Origin: Ooceraea biroi
Lineage: Eukaryota; Arthropoda; Insecta; Hymenoptera; Formicidae
Direction of reading: 5' to 3'
Length of the DNA stretch: 64,000 nt
Assembly: GCF_003672135.1 (NCBI RefSeq)
Contig: NC_039512.1
Span: forward strand, 12,416,874 to 12,480,873
Shown here: in pieces, positions 24,676 to 38,300 of the stretch
How positions within the stretch are numbered: the first letter of the stretch is position 1
How the letters are laid out: the number at the start of each line of letters is the position of its first letter
Position numbers and translations under genes: made by a program
Notes under the pieces: generated by a model
What the model was told of the DNA's origin: nothing
What the model saw: only the letters and a program-made list of their open reading frames with translations
Database searches by the model: none

Positions 24676-26370
24676 GAGTCCAAAAAGGCACTACATCATC
24701 GAGATCACAAAAAAATACAACTTTTGAGAAGGTTCCAATGTTTTGACGAGAAATAGGAAGGAAGAGTTTATAAGAACAGCCTGACTGCAGCGTAATCTAG
24801 ATAAGCCTATCGCGAGAAATCGGCATCTTCGTGCGAAATCCAGTTCGCCTGAATGGAAAGGAACAGAAAAAAGTGTAAATTCAACAACAAAAAAAAACAA
24901 AAATTCATCATACACATTCTTGATCCGAGTATTGTCAACTCAGTATCGCATGTGCAGCATTTTATAAATACAGTCAGACGTACAATTCGTAATTGTTAGT
25001 CACCAGCCTAAAAAAAAACTACTGAAACTGAATAATAATTCGGATGAATCGGATTGATTCAACGCGCTACTGCAGCATTCTCATGTATCGCTGGTACTAC
25101 ATTCGTATGCAGTGTGTACATCAACAAGCCACATATATTGTAGTTTTAAAACAAAATACAGTTGGTTCAATCAGTTTCAACTATCTTCAACTGACTCTAA
25201 CGGTCAGTTTAACTATCATCGATAGGCGGAGATGTATTTTAGCCTGAATTTCGAGATCGATTCTGCTTTTCGAGCGTAAGCCCGCGCGTCCATTAAAAAA
25301 AAAAGAGAAAAACAAAAAAAACCGATATTAAGCCCGTATGAAGCGGTACAAGCTTTCGCACACAGCCATTACAACACCGAGACGAATGTGAGATAAGACG
25401 CACGGTTGCCGGCACCGCGAGCACTTCGTCGTCGCGACAGCAGCTTTCAAGTTGCTTTCGATCGATTCCCCGATTATAATAAATTACGACTTAGCACTGC
25501 ATCTCATCTATCATCAAAATACAGAGTATAAGTTACGAGCCGCAGCTGTTGTTGAATCTAACGAGCTGAAACGGAACAAAGTCTTCTACGTCGAGAATTA
25601 TTCTTGCGACGATGCGACGCTTCTGCTTCGTACTCGCGGTAGAAGATTCGCGTAGGAGATAAATTTTCCCACCAGCCGCGGCCCGTAGTCGTGACCAGCG
25701 TCGGCGATCGTGCCTCTTATCCTAATCTCGCGAGTCGGAAGTTGCGAATTGCGCGACCGACCTCCACGATCGACGCGGCGATCCCGTTTCAGTTTCAAGG
25801 CTCGGGTTCACGAGCGATATTCCGCATTATTCCCGACGGCACAGCGTGAACCTTTCGGAAATCATCAATTAATAGAAGAAAGAGAGAGAGAGAGAGAGAG
25901 TCGAAAAAGACTAGGTTTATCACGTGTGCACGAGGCACGGGACGTCTACGACCGCGCGCGATATATCATCCCCTTGCGCAGGCCGAACGTGAATTTAGAG
26001 AAACGCTGCCCGGATTTCGACTTGCGCAAGGCTGATCAAGCCTCGCACACACACAAAGACGCGGGGGCCAACATCGTCCTCGCGGAGGCATTTTACCGAA
26101 TTCGTCTCGTGCCGTCTTTTACCATTCGAATGGAAAGAGAGACCGAAGTAGAAGCAGTGAAGCGAACAAGTGGGCGAGAGATTGTAAGAAGTACACGAGG
26201 ACATAAATAAATGTAATATAAATTCTGTAGTTCTGCTTTGTCGCTCGTTCGCCTTCCCTTTTTCTTGATCGATCGATCGATGTAAGATCTTCTTTTCTTT
26301 TTCTCCGTAGTTTCCGCGTCCCCTGCGGTGGATTGAACCCTAGGTAGACTACGAGGTGCACGATAATGAA
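24676..26370. other. LSM12 3' region and intergenic DNA
   Basis: Probably holds the 3' untranslated part of LSM12; AATAAA-like words occur near 25485 and 26206, but I cannot tell which is used. The plus-strand frame at 25710-26210 lies in GC-rich sequence with a GA microsatellite (about 25880-25900) and has no motif. The minus-strand NWD-like gene ends at 26371, so the two genes are tail to tail. Confidence 0.4.
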
Positions 26371-29300
26371 TTATCGTCCCAGATTCTCGTCCGCTTCCTC
26401 GATCGTCTCCGAGACACTGCCCGTCGACTTGATGCTCGTAGATAAGTCGTGAGTTACGCGGGCGATCCGCGCCGCAGCCTTGAATTTTATCGCGGCCCGA
26501 TGCTTCTCGGTTTTCTTCTTCCACTGGAAAGCACGAAGGCTAAGTTAGGTTAAAAATTTCGAAAGCTCTTGTGAAAATTCCCACGTTTTCCGCCAATTTT
26601 TTTATTTACGCGAAAGTCGAAGAAATCTCTTGCACGTTTGTACATTTAAATAAAAACATGTGATCAATTGATTTGCATTTGCTATTGATGTATCGAAAAA
26701 ACGCACATTTCCGTGGCTCATTCCAAATTATTATTATATGCATTGTAATATACAAAATATTAGGTGCTTGCTTGTAGTTAATGAATCAATTAACATATCC
26801 CGCCATTTAAAAGCAGTGAAAAAGATGCAGGGGAAGGAGGATGGCTTTAATATCATACGAACTTTTGCAAGCACCTAACATGCAAAATATAATCAAAATA
26901 ATTCAAAAGAATTTCAAACTAAAAAATTATATGTTCTATAACGTGAAGTTTGTTCTTTTTAGCTGCACTTTTTAATCGCGCTGCTTTATTTCTTTTTCTC
27001 TCTAACTTTAAATTTCGGACATATGTAGCTCTATTACTTTTTTTCCTAAAAGTTGTTACGTTCATTACAATATGGACAAAATATCAAACAAGTTCCAAGC
27101 TGCGTTTATTAAAATCACAATACATACGTATTTTTAACTATAATACTGTTAAAATATTAGAAACTGATTGCGATTGAAAGTGCATTTGAACGTTTGATTT
27201 GACTGCGTTCGGTTTGCGCGCTTTCGCGCTGCAGCCTATCGTTCACATGTGGAACAAAGATAGACTGACGCCGACAGCGCGAGAGCGTGCAAACCATTGA
27301 CATAGAAATATATCGACGGAGCCTTTTACGAGGGGAAGCTGAAATTAGCGGTAAGGGGAGAGCACTGGCACTTCGTGTAACTTCGGCTGTTCGGGTATGT
27401 TCGGTTTCGCCAGTGTTTATTATTATATTCATATGAATAATTGTTCGATAACAGTTTTTCATTTATAGTTGTTATTATAATTCATATATTTAATAATAAT
27501 ATATACCATTTGACTATATATATATATATATATATATATCTATTATTAAATATATGAATTAATAAAAACTATAAATGAAAAACTTATTGAACAATTGTTC
27601 ATATGAATATAATAATAAACAAGCCAAAATTCTTTCTTAACACCGCCAGTAGATAATTTCAGTAAACGAGTACGATTAATATTCGACACAACTGGCTATA
27701 ATTCTCTTTGTTAGAACGACGTTTCGACCATACGGGATGTGGTCCTCTTCAGTAGGTGACAATGTTACATCTAAATTACGTTAAAAATATAATAATTAAA
27801 TAAGATTGTCTTTCGGTGCCACCATTACTCGGTCTAGGTGTATAATCAAGCCAAAATTCTTTCTTAACACAATAATAATAAATTTAAATAATAATAAACA
27901 CATAACAATATCTGAAACGTTTTACCGACATTGTGTATAACCTACAATTGTATGTATTTTACTTACAGATGAAAAGAAATTTTCGGATCATTTTCTTTCA
28001 TAAGTTGTTGCCAATTTTTCCTTTTTGCATTAATGCGATTACTACATTCCGACACAACACAATAACTCATCGTACATGTAATTTCAGTATCACAACTTTA
28101 CAAAACTTTATCGAGTATCATTCGGGCGATGTCGAGAACAGCCGAACTCGCCCGATTTGCCAGCAGCCTCTCCTTACCGCAAATCTCAGAACTCCCTTGC
28201 CTAAGTTCGTAGCATAGGCTCCATCCATATATTCCTATGTCAATGGTGCAAACTGTACTCGCTCTTAAGGGGAAGCTGGAGTTGCTAGTGAACTATTTTT
28301 TCACTATAGCGATGGTAATTGCAGTTTCGAAAATTCTCTTTATTGCTTGTGCAGAATAAAAAATTCTTTTCCACAAATGAAGTATAGATAGAAAGAAAGT
28401 CCGCTCTACAGGACTTTATACTCAAAATGGAAAAAAGTTAAAAACTTGCATTTGTCTTTTCTAACTTTTTTCCATTTTGAATATAAAGTCCTGTAGAGCA
28501 GACTTTCTTTCTATCTATACTTCATTTGTGGAAAAGGATTTTTTATTCTGCACAAGCAATAAAGAGAATTTTCGAAACTGCAATTACCATCGCTATAGTG
28601 AAAAAATAGTTCACTAGCAACTCCAGCATCCCCTTAAAATGAAATGGATACAGATCGCGCGTTAAAGAGAAAAAGAGAAAGACTAGAAGTCGGTAGGAGA
28701 CAGAACGAGCCAATACGAAGAGTGCAACACACCAATCTGCTAAGCTAATTCTCATTGCGCGCGGACGAACTGTGCGCATGCGCGAGTCGCGATGTAGATA
28801 ACGACGAGCGCTACTTCGCCTAGAGTTCTCGCGCGAAAGCGGCGGTCGAGTGTTGCATCGTCCCCGAAGTGAACGAGAATCGAAGCTACTTTCGTTCCTG
28901 CTAATCGACGCTTCACTACGAATTACGCCGTTCAACACCCCGGAACGCGCGGCTGCACGCGCGTGCAGCGAGAAATGACGACTCGCGGCAGCGCGAGGAC
29001 GTAAATTTCTCGCACCGGTGTTGTCGCTGTACAGGTGAGCTGCACGTGCATTACATGTAGGTGTACGACTCGAGAAAACGTGTTACGAGTGTCCGTCTCG
29101 ATTTCCAGATCGTACGAGAAAAATGATAAGTAAGTTGATGAGCTAGAGGAGCCGATTTCGCGATCTCGCGAACCCAAAGCCGACGGAATTCCGGGAGACT
29201 ACGCGTTCGTTCGAGGTGAAAGTCTCGTACACGATACACGCTCGATATAGACTAAATTTGTGTGACAGACGACGATACTTCGACAGGTAAGTTCTGAGGC

Positions 29301-32300
29301 ATGCTTCATTACGTTTGTCTCTTCAATCGCGCAAACTTCGGTTGGGTCTCGCGGCCCTTAGGTACTCGTGTCGTAATAGTAAATACTATATAACCTTTAC
29401 ACGGTGGAACACGCTTGTAAACATGAGTGTAACGGTATTATGATAAGTTTGTTTCAATGAAGACGCATGAGGCGGTTCAGATGAGGGAATCAGTGAAAGG
29501 CACACAGGTATTCCTTTAAAATTTGGGTAATCGCATTATTCACCGATCTCTCGCTCACCTCTTCATCGCGAGACGGAACGTTTGCGAGGTACTCTGTCAT
29601 CTCAGGTTTCTTAGGATCGGCTATTGCCAGTACCGACACACAACCATCCACTGTTCCCAGAACAATGCTTCTGCCGTCATACGTGCTGTCAATGGCACTC
29701 AACTCTGCCTGCACTCTATAATTTGCTATCATTTCACAGTCCAAAGATCTGTGAAAGAAATTTATATAGAATATATATCTTGACAGACACAAAATTTTAC
29801 CTGTTTTTACTTTTGCAGACTAATAAAACTTGTGTGAAACAGTTTTACGATCTCCAGGTTTTGATCACAGTCGTAAATGTATACTTGCCTAAACACTCTG
29901 ATGGTTTTTCTGCCACTGTGGTAGTAAAGCACGTACTCGTCAGTTCGATTAAACATTGATATAACGGTGAACACTCCTTCGGCTACTTTAGGTATGTATG
30001 TTTTCACGGTCGTACCCTTCTTCAGCTCTATGAGTTCAAGACCACCCCTAAAATATTTAGTTATTTTTATCAAGTACGTGACTAATAATACAGCTAATTT
30101 CAATACAATTAATAGTACGATACTTGTATATTTATATACCTGCTAGGAGCGTACAAAGTGTATTTGCCGTCCTTGCTGATATTTCCACTCCATTTCGGAA
30201 TTGTACGTATAAACTTTTTCTTGTTGATATCAAGAATTGTACCCTTATCGGAGCCAATGATTCCTATCCACTGCGGTTTGTTAGGCATAGGTGTGATACA
30301 TATAATATCCTGTTAACATGAGCTTTGATAATACTATTATACATTTACAAGTACACTTATTATAATTATTACAAGCTCTTAATTACCTTAAATCCAGGCA
30401 GCTTTATAGGTATTTTGCTGACCAGTGCTCCTGTTTTTGCACTATAAATTATAACACAATCTCTGTTACCCTTGTCGGCCGCTGGCACCGCCAGAAAGGC
30501 ATCATCTGATGTTATCACAACTTGTCGGAAGGGTGTACCGGTATTGCTTCTTACAGGGTACTCCAAACAGAATATAGTTCTACCATCTGTGATATATGTA
30601 CATACAAAGTAGCTTTTATTAACTTATTTGGGATATTTATCATAGTTTTCATACGAATAAGTAGTGCCTCACAGAGTAATAAAACGATTAGATATATTAT
30701 AATATTTATTATATTATTGTATGTTTATTAAAAGAGAAATTTCTCAAATTTATTTAATTCCAGTTTTTAATCTATCAGTAATGATAGCTATTTTTAGCAG
30801 AAATTTTATTATATATTATGCTTATATTATACTATTGTTTGATAAACATAATTAGTGAATCATATTTTTATTAATTATAAATAATTTGCTTACCAGGAAT
30901 GCTTCTCATGATCAAGGTCGCTGTAGTTCGCACGTTTTCCACTCCCGCAGGATTATTAGGCCTTGAAACGGCCATAAACTTCGACGAGTTCTCTATCAGC
31001 GTCAGTTGCTTGACATTCCGTTGTTCCTCCTTGAACAAAACTTGTTCAGTAATTCTATTCCATACCAAAACGTTACCAGATTCTGTCGATACGATATATC
31101 TGAAATAAGAGTTGTTTCTTATTCTTTCTCGTTCTATTATATACAGCGAGCTATCAATAAAAGGATCCGATCATAACTTGATAACACTAATAAGAAAAAA
31201 ACCTGACTAACTTGCTATTTTGTGTAATGCAGGCATGTGTAACGATTGCTCCTAATGGGCTATCGGCGAGCTTCGATATTAATTTGCCTGTCTGCAAGTC
31301 CCAAAGGCCCACGCAATCTCTGGTGACCGTAACGGCCAAGTTACCTTGCTCGGCTAAACTGTTTTGTAATTTATAGAGTAAGTCGAACGGACATGTGCAT
31401 CTCTTTAAGGTAGACATTAGGAGAAACTATGGAGATAAACAATGAATGGTTTACTGGTGCCTAATTTGTCGCTATTTACCTTATCATATCAATTTGTAAT
31501 TCATGTCTGTCGATAACGTGAACTTGTTCAAAAATGTTGTTGATATTCCACACTTTGACGCTCCTGTCGATGCTCGATGTTACCACGCTGTTCCAATTCC
31601 CAATGGTCAGCGCTTCCAATTGGATTATCCTCGCAAAGTGCGCGTCCAGTACTTTCACCAAATCTGTTGTCTCGAGTGACCATACATATAGGTTTTTCCT
31701 ATGAAAAAATTACACTGTTGTTACTTTCCTTACTATTTATACACAATGTTCAAATACATATAGCACTTTTCAAATAAGGATAGTATTTCTTTCTAAAGAC
31801 TGAAAAGGTTTTTCTTATTAAAATTTAATTTGGCGTCATAATTCTCGCCCTTTTTGATCTCGAAAAATAATTTCGTTTTTTTTTGTAGATTGAATATTGC
31901 CTTGTAATGCACCTATTATCAAATCTCGCAATACTTTCTGAAGTTATCATGTTTTCTCGCTGATTAGGAAGATTTAAACTGAAAAAAGTAATAATGTGTG
32001 ATAAACAATCTTCGCACCTTACACCAGCGACAGCATAATTCTTGGTGCCGCTGACCATGATGGAGTTTGAGTACATCATACGCGTACTAATGTTTCTTAC
32101 TCCGTTCGGTAGCATCAGTACGTGTGCGTCGCTTTTACTCTCCAGGAACCATACGATAAATCCGTTTCCGGTCGTCGCTAACAGCATTTCTTCTTCTCTG
32201 TCCAGCTTCAATTGTAGCAGATACTCTATGTCATCATTGTACGCCCTCGGCATGTCGTGGACCTTCTCCCAATAGGACGAAATCTCATCGTTCCTGTATT

Positions 32301-35300
32301 TGACAACTTTGTAATCTTCTTTGCTCGTACATGCGTACAAAGTACCTTTGTCCTTGGTCATAACCATGGCGCTGAAACAGTTTTCCATTATTGAGTTTTT
32401 AAAATGTATTATGAAGCTTCTCTTGAACGTGATCGTTCTCAATATGTGTCTTCTTTTTTTTTGTGAACAAATATACCTGTGAAATTGAAACGGATCCAAC
32501 GATATCTTCTTCTTGTACGTATGCAAAAGCATCCGTGAGTCGTCGATGCTGCCTGACCAGAATACGATTCTGTAGTGATCCAGATTCGTATATTCTACGT
32601 CTGCATGTAAAAAGTACAAGAATGAAAAATATGCAACGCATGAAATGTATAGAGCGTGAAAGTGTCTTACACAAAATCGGCCATTTGTTGGAGTCCTCAG
32701 GATTGGTGTGAGTGTCCAGTAAATTTCCTCGCAGGTCGAACCTGCACCAGCCTAATTTGCCGTAGATAAAGGCATACTGATTCATCAAATGCACGCCACA
32801 TACTGCATCCTCGTTTGATAAAGGATTGTCGATGATAACGAATTCGCTCGTCAAAGTATTCAGAACGACAGTCTGTGAAAAAATGAAATACCTCAATTTG
32901 TTTTTACTCTTGAACTAATCTGAAATTGGTCTTCTTTTAGCGAATATATTGGGATCTCAATATTTTCTAAGTTAGGGGTATAGTAAAAAAATGAAGAAAT
33001 TTCATAAATAAAATTTCTTTTAACTATACAAATACGAAAGAAACTTCTAAATTATTTTTTTAATTCCAAGTTCCTTGCTTGCTTCTTTAGTTAACAAGTT
33101 AAGTCCTGAGAATTAATGTTAGCACCTGAGAGTTAGTTGTGGAAGCTGCAGCATATCTGTTATCTGGGCTTAGGACCAATTGTTGCATCATACCCTCCAC
33201 ACCAGGGTAGACATCCCTCGTCATGTCACTGGTACTCAAATCCCAAGTGATGAACTTATTAGATATCGATACTATGTAGCGGTAATCTGATGTCAGACAG
33301 AATCCAAATACTGCAAACTGATGGCCTTCCAACGAATACTAAAAAATATTGTAATTCGTGGATATATTTTTCATGATTCTAACACTTTGAGTTCGGAAAT
33401 GTTAGACAATTTAACTGAGAGGATTGGACAAATATAAAAAAATAATTGTTACATGAATAAACACATGAATTACTTTTAATGGTCCACCAGGCGTATGCAA
33501 GCAGTGATAGAGAGGAAGTAGAGCGCAATTCTTAACACCATCGTGATCACATGCCCGCAGTAGCATTCTTACATTAACATTTGCACCAATTTCTGGCAAC
33601 AGCCGACCAATCAATTGCGGCGCGAGCATGTCTGGATGATTTCCCAAAATTGCACCACCTAGTCTTAGAGCATCAGCGACTAACATAAGCTCTCTAAAAA
33701 GATGTTTTGAATTATTTTCAAATATTATTAAATATATATAGAGAATTCAAACACGATATAAAGGCGATATAAATCTAAAAGACATTTAGAAAATATCAAG
33801 AAACATTGATATGTTTTATAAACTTTTCTATTGTATAAACTATATTTAAAAAATTCAGTCCGTTTTTGCTGGTATACCTCACTAAACTTTGGTCGTCGAT
33901 GAAGTTACAGGCGTCTTCAAAATCGGAAAGCACAGCTTGTAAGGGACAAGAGCTTAACTTAGCATGCAGCCATTCATAATTAAATAGCACATTTGCGAAA
34001 AGATCCTTGAAACGTCGTGCTCTCACCAGATGAAATGGTAACTCGCCAAACTTTAATTTTGGAAGAAATAGTAAATATTTGTAGTATTTATTTTTATTAC
34101 AATATTACTTTAATTAATATTAGACTATTCTTTTATCAATATTCGAGTATTACCTTTCGCAGATTGTATCGCGAAATAGTTCCCTCTTTGGAATAAAACG
34201 CAAGGGGTTGCTCTGGTACTTTCCTGTCCGCTACACCTTCTTTGTCTGTTAAATTAAATCTGCAAAACATAATACAAAACTTATTATCACAATGTAATAT
34301 GTCTCAAGCGGTAGATTCTTTGATCGATTTGAAATAAATGTTTTATTATAAATGCGTGGCACAAGCATCATATTGGTCATAATAATCGTGCTTACCGATG
34401 TCTCTGTATCTCGGTGTACTTAAAAGGTTTCGGTTTACCACCGCCCCAGATTCCAAGATAATAGTCCGCAATCATGGAGTGAAAATACATAGCCATATTC
34501 ATGTTCTTGAAATATCTTTCTTTAGCAGTGTCTCTAAACTGCCTGTGGTACCAGTTTAGAACGCTCACGCCGTCCGCCTCTCTCTCACTCAAGTAGTTCG
34601 GCAGGTCGTTCCTTATTCTAGTCCAGAGTAGAGGTGGGATACGTCTTACTGGCGGCAAATGATACTGATAGACATCATCCAGGACTTTGTCGTCCAAGGA
34701 GATCAGATCCTCAAGTTCTGATTCTGATAGGCCAGACTTGGCAGCCGTGATGTAGGCCAAAGCGTGGAAGACCAAGATCTTGCCGTGTTGTTTCTCGATC
34801 CTTTCAAACAGCATCATTATGCTGTCCATTACCGTGCTGGCCAGATGCGTATCCGCTGGTTTGGTGTAACTACGCCACCTGCAAATCTCCGCGAACACGA
34901 GTTTGACGAAGATTGGTAGGGAACATTTTGATATAGCATTCGCCACCAGACGCCATTGATAGTTGTTTAAATCCCTTCTGGCTGTTTTCATCCACATCCT
35001 GCAGGAATTATCTTCGTAATAATGTACAACGATAAATGTAGTGTATAACTATCATGTTTAATGAGAAATAGATAGCAAAAATGTTAAAGGAATGTTCCGT
35101 GATTAATTTGACATTGACAACTTTTTCACCTGATCACGTCCATAGCCAGATCTTCACCCAAAGCAGTCACTTCGATGAAACTTTCTTCGGTATCTATCAT
35201 CCTGCGCAGCAGCTGATAATCTCTCGAGATCACCGGGTTCGATTCTTCAGCCGCGCATGATAAAATCATCTGAAATACATATTTGATCGTGAATCATACA

Positions 35301-38300
35301 TATTGCATATGTAAAATCTTCTAGGATTCTTCTATAATAAAATCCTAAACATTAAGCACTAAAATATTAGTAGTGTTAAGATAGTCGATTGCAATGAAGA
35401 ATTAAAGCAACGAGTAAGATTAGAGACATTCTCTATTTTCAAACAAACTAATTTGCTTATTTCCAAGCCTATAAATCTCGAATAGATGTTCGATGTTGTA
35501 TGTATAATAATTACATCCATGTCTACCTTGCAATTTGGTGGCAATCTCGTAGGCAACCACGACAATTTGTTACCCTGTACACCCGTCAACTGATCAACGC
35601 TATCCAGAAACAGTAGGATGGGCTGTTGGATCTTAGCTAGAGTCAAGAGATATTTGAAGTGGGCTGTGAGTGGTACTAGGTCGTCGGGGATGTCTTCAAA
35701 TGACAATCCAAAATTGTATGAGATCTGAGAACAATAACGAACTCAATTTTCGTTTCTATCCTTTGAAAGAGTAAGAAAGAGTAATAATGCAAGAGTGGCA
35801 CTCACTTGCTGACAGATCGAGATCAATGTGGGTGTGAGCGCACTGCTATCGGGAGTAGTGCCGAGAAATCGGATTATACTGATCGGCTTTTTACCTACAA
35901 GCCAACTGCTACTCGTTAAACCCGCGCTTTTCGCTAAGAGGGAGGTTTTACCGCATCCACCCTCTCCGTACAACACTAATGGCTTGTCGCTGTCACCTAG
36001 CATGTAATTTTTTATTCTTTCCAAGGTATCCTCGCGTCCGTAAAATACCTGCGACAGAATATACGGAACGTGACCGGGATCAGAAATATCGATATGTTTA
36101 TTAGCGATTTTTAAAACATTATTCGAAACATATTGCTTAATCAGTAATTCGATTGATTTCATCGATCGCTTTCGTAAATGTGTTTATCACAAATGATTCG
36201 TACCTTCACAGAATTATTACAAGCATGTAAATGTTGTAAGATCTCAGTTATTATCTGTCCCTGCGCAGAACTGTCTTCTTTTCTCATTGCACGATCTACG
36301 AGCTTTATCATGTTTTTGTAAAAATGAGTTATAAAGTGCTGGAGATACTCGCTATGAGTTTCAGGATCCAAGCCTTCTCTGCCAATCCATTCCACCGTGT
36401 ACCTATAAAGTATGAGTCATGTAATCGAGATGTAATATCGCTTATTTCGCATATTTCCATTTATGAAGAATACCTCTGAAAATTTGAGCTCTCGATCTTA
36501 TTCGTTACTCTCTCATCTCTGAGATCGGCCAACAACTTTGAAGCTTCATTGTCCAAGCTTCTGTTGGCTATATCTATATACAAACTGGCTTTCCTCAGAT
36601 TTTGTAAATTGATGTTGTTTATATATCGCACATATGCCAGACAATGGTTTTTCGTGTTTTTAACATTCAATATGCCATTAATCACTTCTCGCTCGGTCAC
36701 TGTTTCGAAATTACTGATTATTATTCGTGATTTCAGTGAAATTTACAAAACGCAATAGGATGTCATGTACATGATACGAAAAAGTATGTCCATATATCAA
36801 TAAGAATTATCAGCAAAGAGAAGCGATATTTATATTACATACCAGACATGAAATAGTTATGCATCGTATCTTTGTCAAACTTTCCAGAATTGAACAAGGA
36901 TTGCGCGCCTTTTCTAAAGAACTTTTGCATTTTGCACATGGTATCCCACCAGATTGCCTGATCCTCTTGCTGCAGCTTGGGTATTCTCTTAAAGATACAA
37001 ATTAAACGAAAAAAAATATAAGTGTAAGAAAGAGATGATTACACAATAATCAATTGACTAATACGTTAGAAAAATATAATTAGAAAAGTTAAGTGTATGA
37101 GAGTTGATTACTTTATTGTTAAAATTTTTGAGGATAGACGAGATCGGTTGCAATATGCTTGTAGGCGGTACAGCGTTGCTGTCCTTCTTATACCACTTAT
37201 CCAGAACGCTAACGTCCATCCCTAGACTCTCCAGTTCCGTCCTTAACATCTCCAATTCCGAACTGAGGACATAAGTCGGTATAGGGCGATACCCATATTT
37301 CTGTCCAAGGAATACCTGTGTATAAAAATATTCATTTATAATACTATATCAATGATGTTTTTTCATAAAGCTACTTTCTCATTAAAACCTTGATTTAAAA
37401 ACCTAAACATAGTTTCTCATCTTCTGTTATCCAACATAGACTGATAAACAGTACTTGCGTATCTGTGTTTGTCATAACTTTAACAATTGATCATGGAAAT
37501 TTCTCTACGTTTTACAAACACAAATATAAATTTATTAGTTATCGAAAGATTTTTTAAATTCCAACAAAAACTGGTTTGGAACGATTAAACTTTTTAAGAG
37601 CAAGTAATTGATTTAACTAACAACGAAATTGGGTCCCATGGACAGTCTCTGACAATTTTCTATTTCTCTCATGCATAACTCTGTAGTCATGTGATCGTCA
37701 GTGGCTTCATCGCGTACACCCCATCTCATGTCTACGACCTGTGAAGGGAGATTTAATCATTGTGTAAGGCAAATTTTAATATTTATTAATAATAAATAAT
37801 ATTATTAATATTCATGAATAATATACGATATTTTAACTTACGTTAATAGACATTTTACTTATACATATATAAAAGTTCTCATATATATAATAAGATCAAT
37901 TGCATTAAAACATAGCAATATGTACCAATAGTTTATGTGATGAAATGTCACACCTGACATTTGATATAAATTGTAATGATATATGCATGCTTAAACGTAG
38001 GTGTCAGGTTTGATTTGATCTTTATCACGGATTAATGTCAAAAGGTCGAACAGTATATATTACCTGGTACCTGGCACCGTGAAAATCAATTTCTCTGTCA
38101 AGATATATAATTCATAGTTTTGCTATACATCAGAGTGTGAACAACTTGTCGGGTTGCGTTGCATTATTATTATTCTTATTTAACAAATTTTACCTGAAAC
38201 TCTAAACCGTGCTTTTCTCTGCAGTAATCCTTGAGTTTGGGATAACATTGAGCCATCAAAGTATTTCTCTCCATTGTTGTATCTGAAATATATCGATCAT

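Larger units (their letters stand above)
27284..28260. mobile_element. Decayed element with diverged inverted repeats around a THAP exon
   Basis: A segment at about 27284-27400 recurs, inverted and diverged (roughly three quarters identical by eye), at about 28130-28260. Shared landmarks are CATTGACATA, ATATAT, GGAGCCT, GCGGTAAGG and TTCGGCTGTTC. Between them sit an AT-rich palindrome (27415-27620), a possible retroelement fragment with 24-bp flanking repeats (27620-27870) and a minus-strand THAP exon (27967-28070). THAP domains form the N-terminus of P-element-type transposases, so the whole may be a broken P-like element with later insertions. This is inference; no transposase catalytic region is visible. 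Confidence 0.5.

Noticed and set aside
25710..26210. Plus-strand open frame of 166 codons downstream of LSM12
   Set aside because: Runs through a GA microsatellite, is Arg/Glu-rich without a recognisable domain, and lies in the probable LSM12 3' region.
26093..26524. 143-codon minus-strand frame overlapping the last NWD-like exon
   Set aside because: Another frame of the same DNA (starting WKKKTEKH at 26523) joins in phase to a strong donor and ends in a natural tail; the longer frame needs a non-ATG start or a weaker junction.
28543..28938. 131-codon minus-strand frame
   Set aside because: Runs through half of the TTAA palindrome and GC-rich intron sequence; no domain.
29490..29558. TGA at 29490 as the end of the NWD-like protein
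   Set aside because: A consensus donor lies 66 bases upstream and joins in phase to the 26523 exon; kept only as a possible intron-retention form.
35225..35245. GGGTTCGATTC, resembling a tRNA B box
   Set aside because: Lies inside a coding exon of the NWD-like gene and no cloverleaf can be formed around it.
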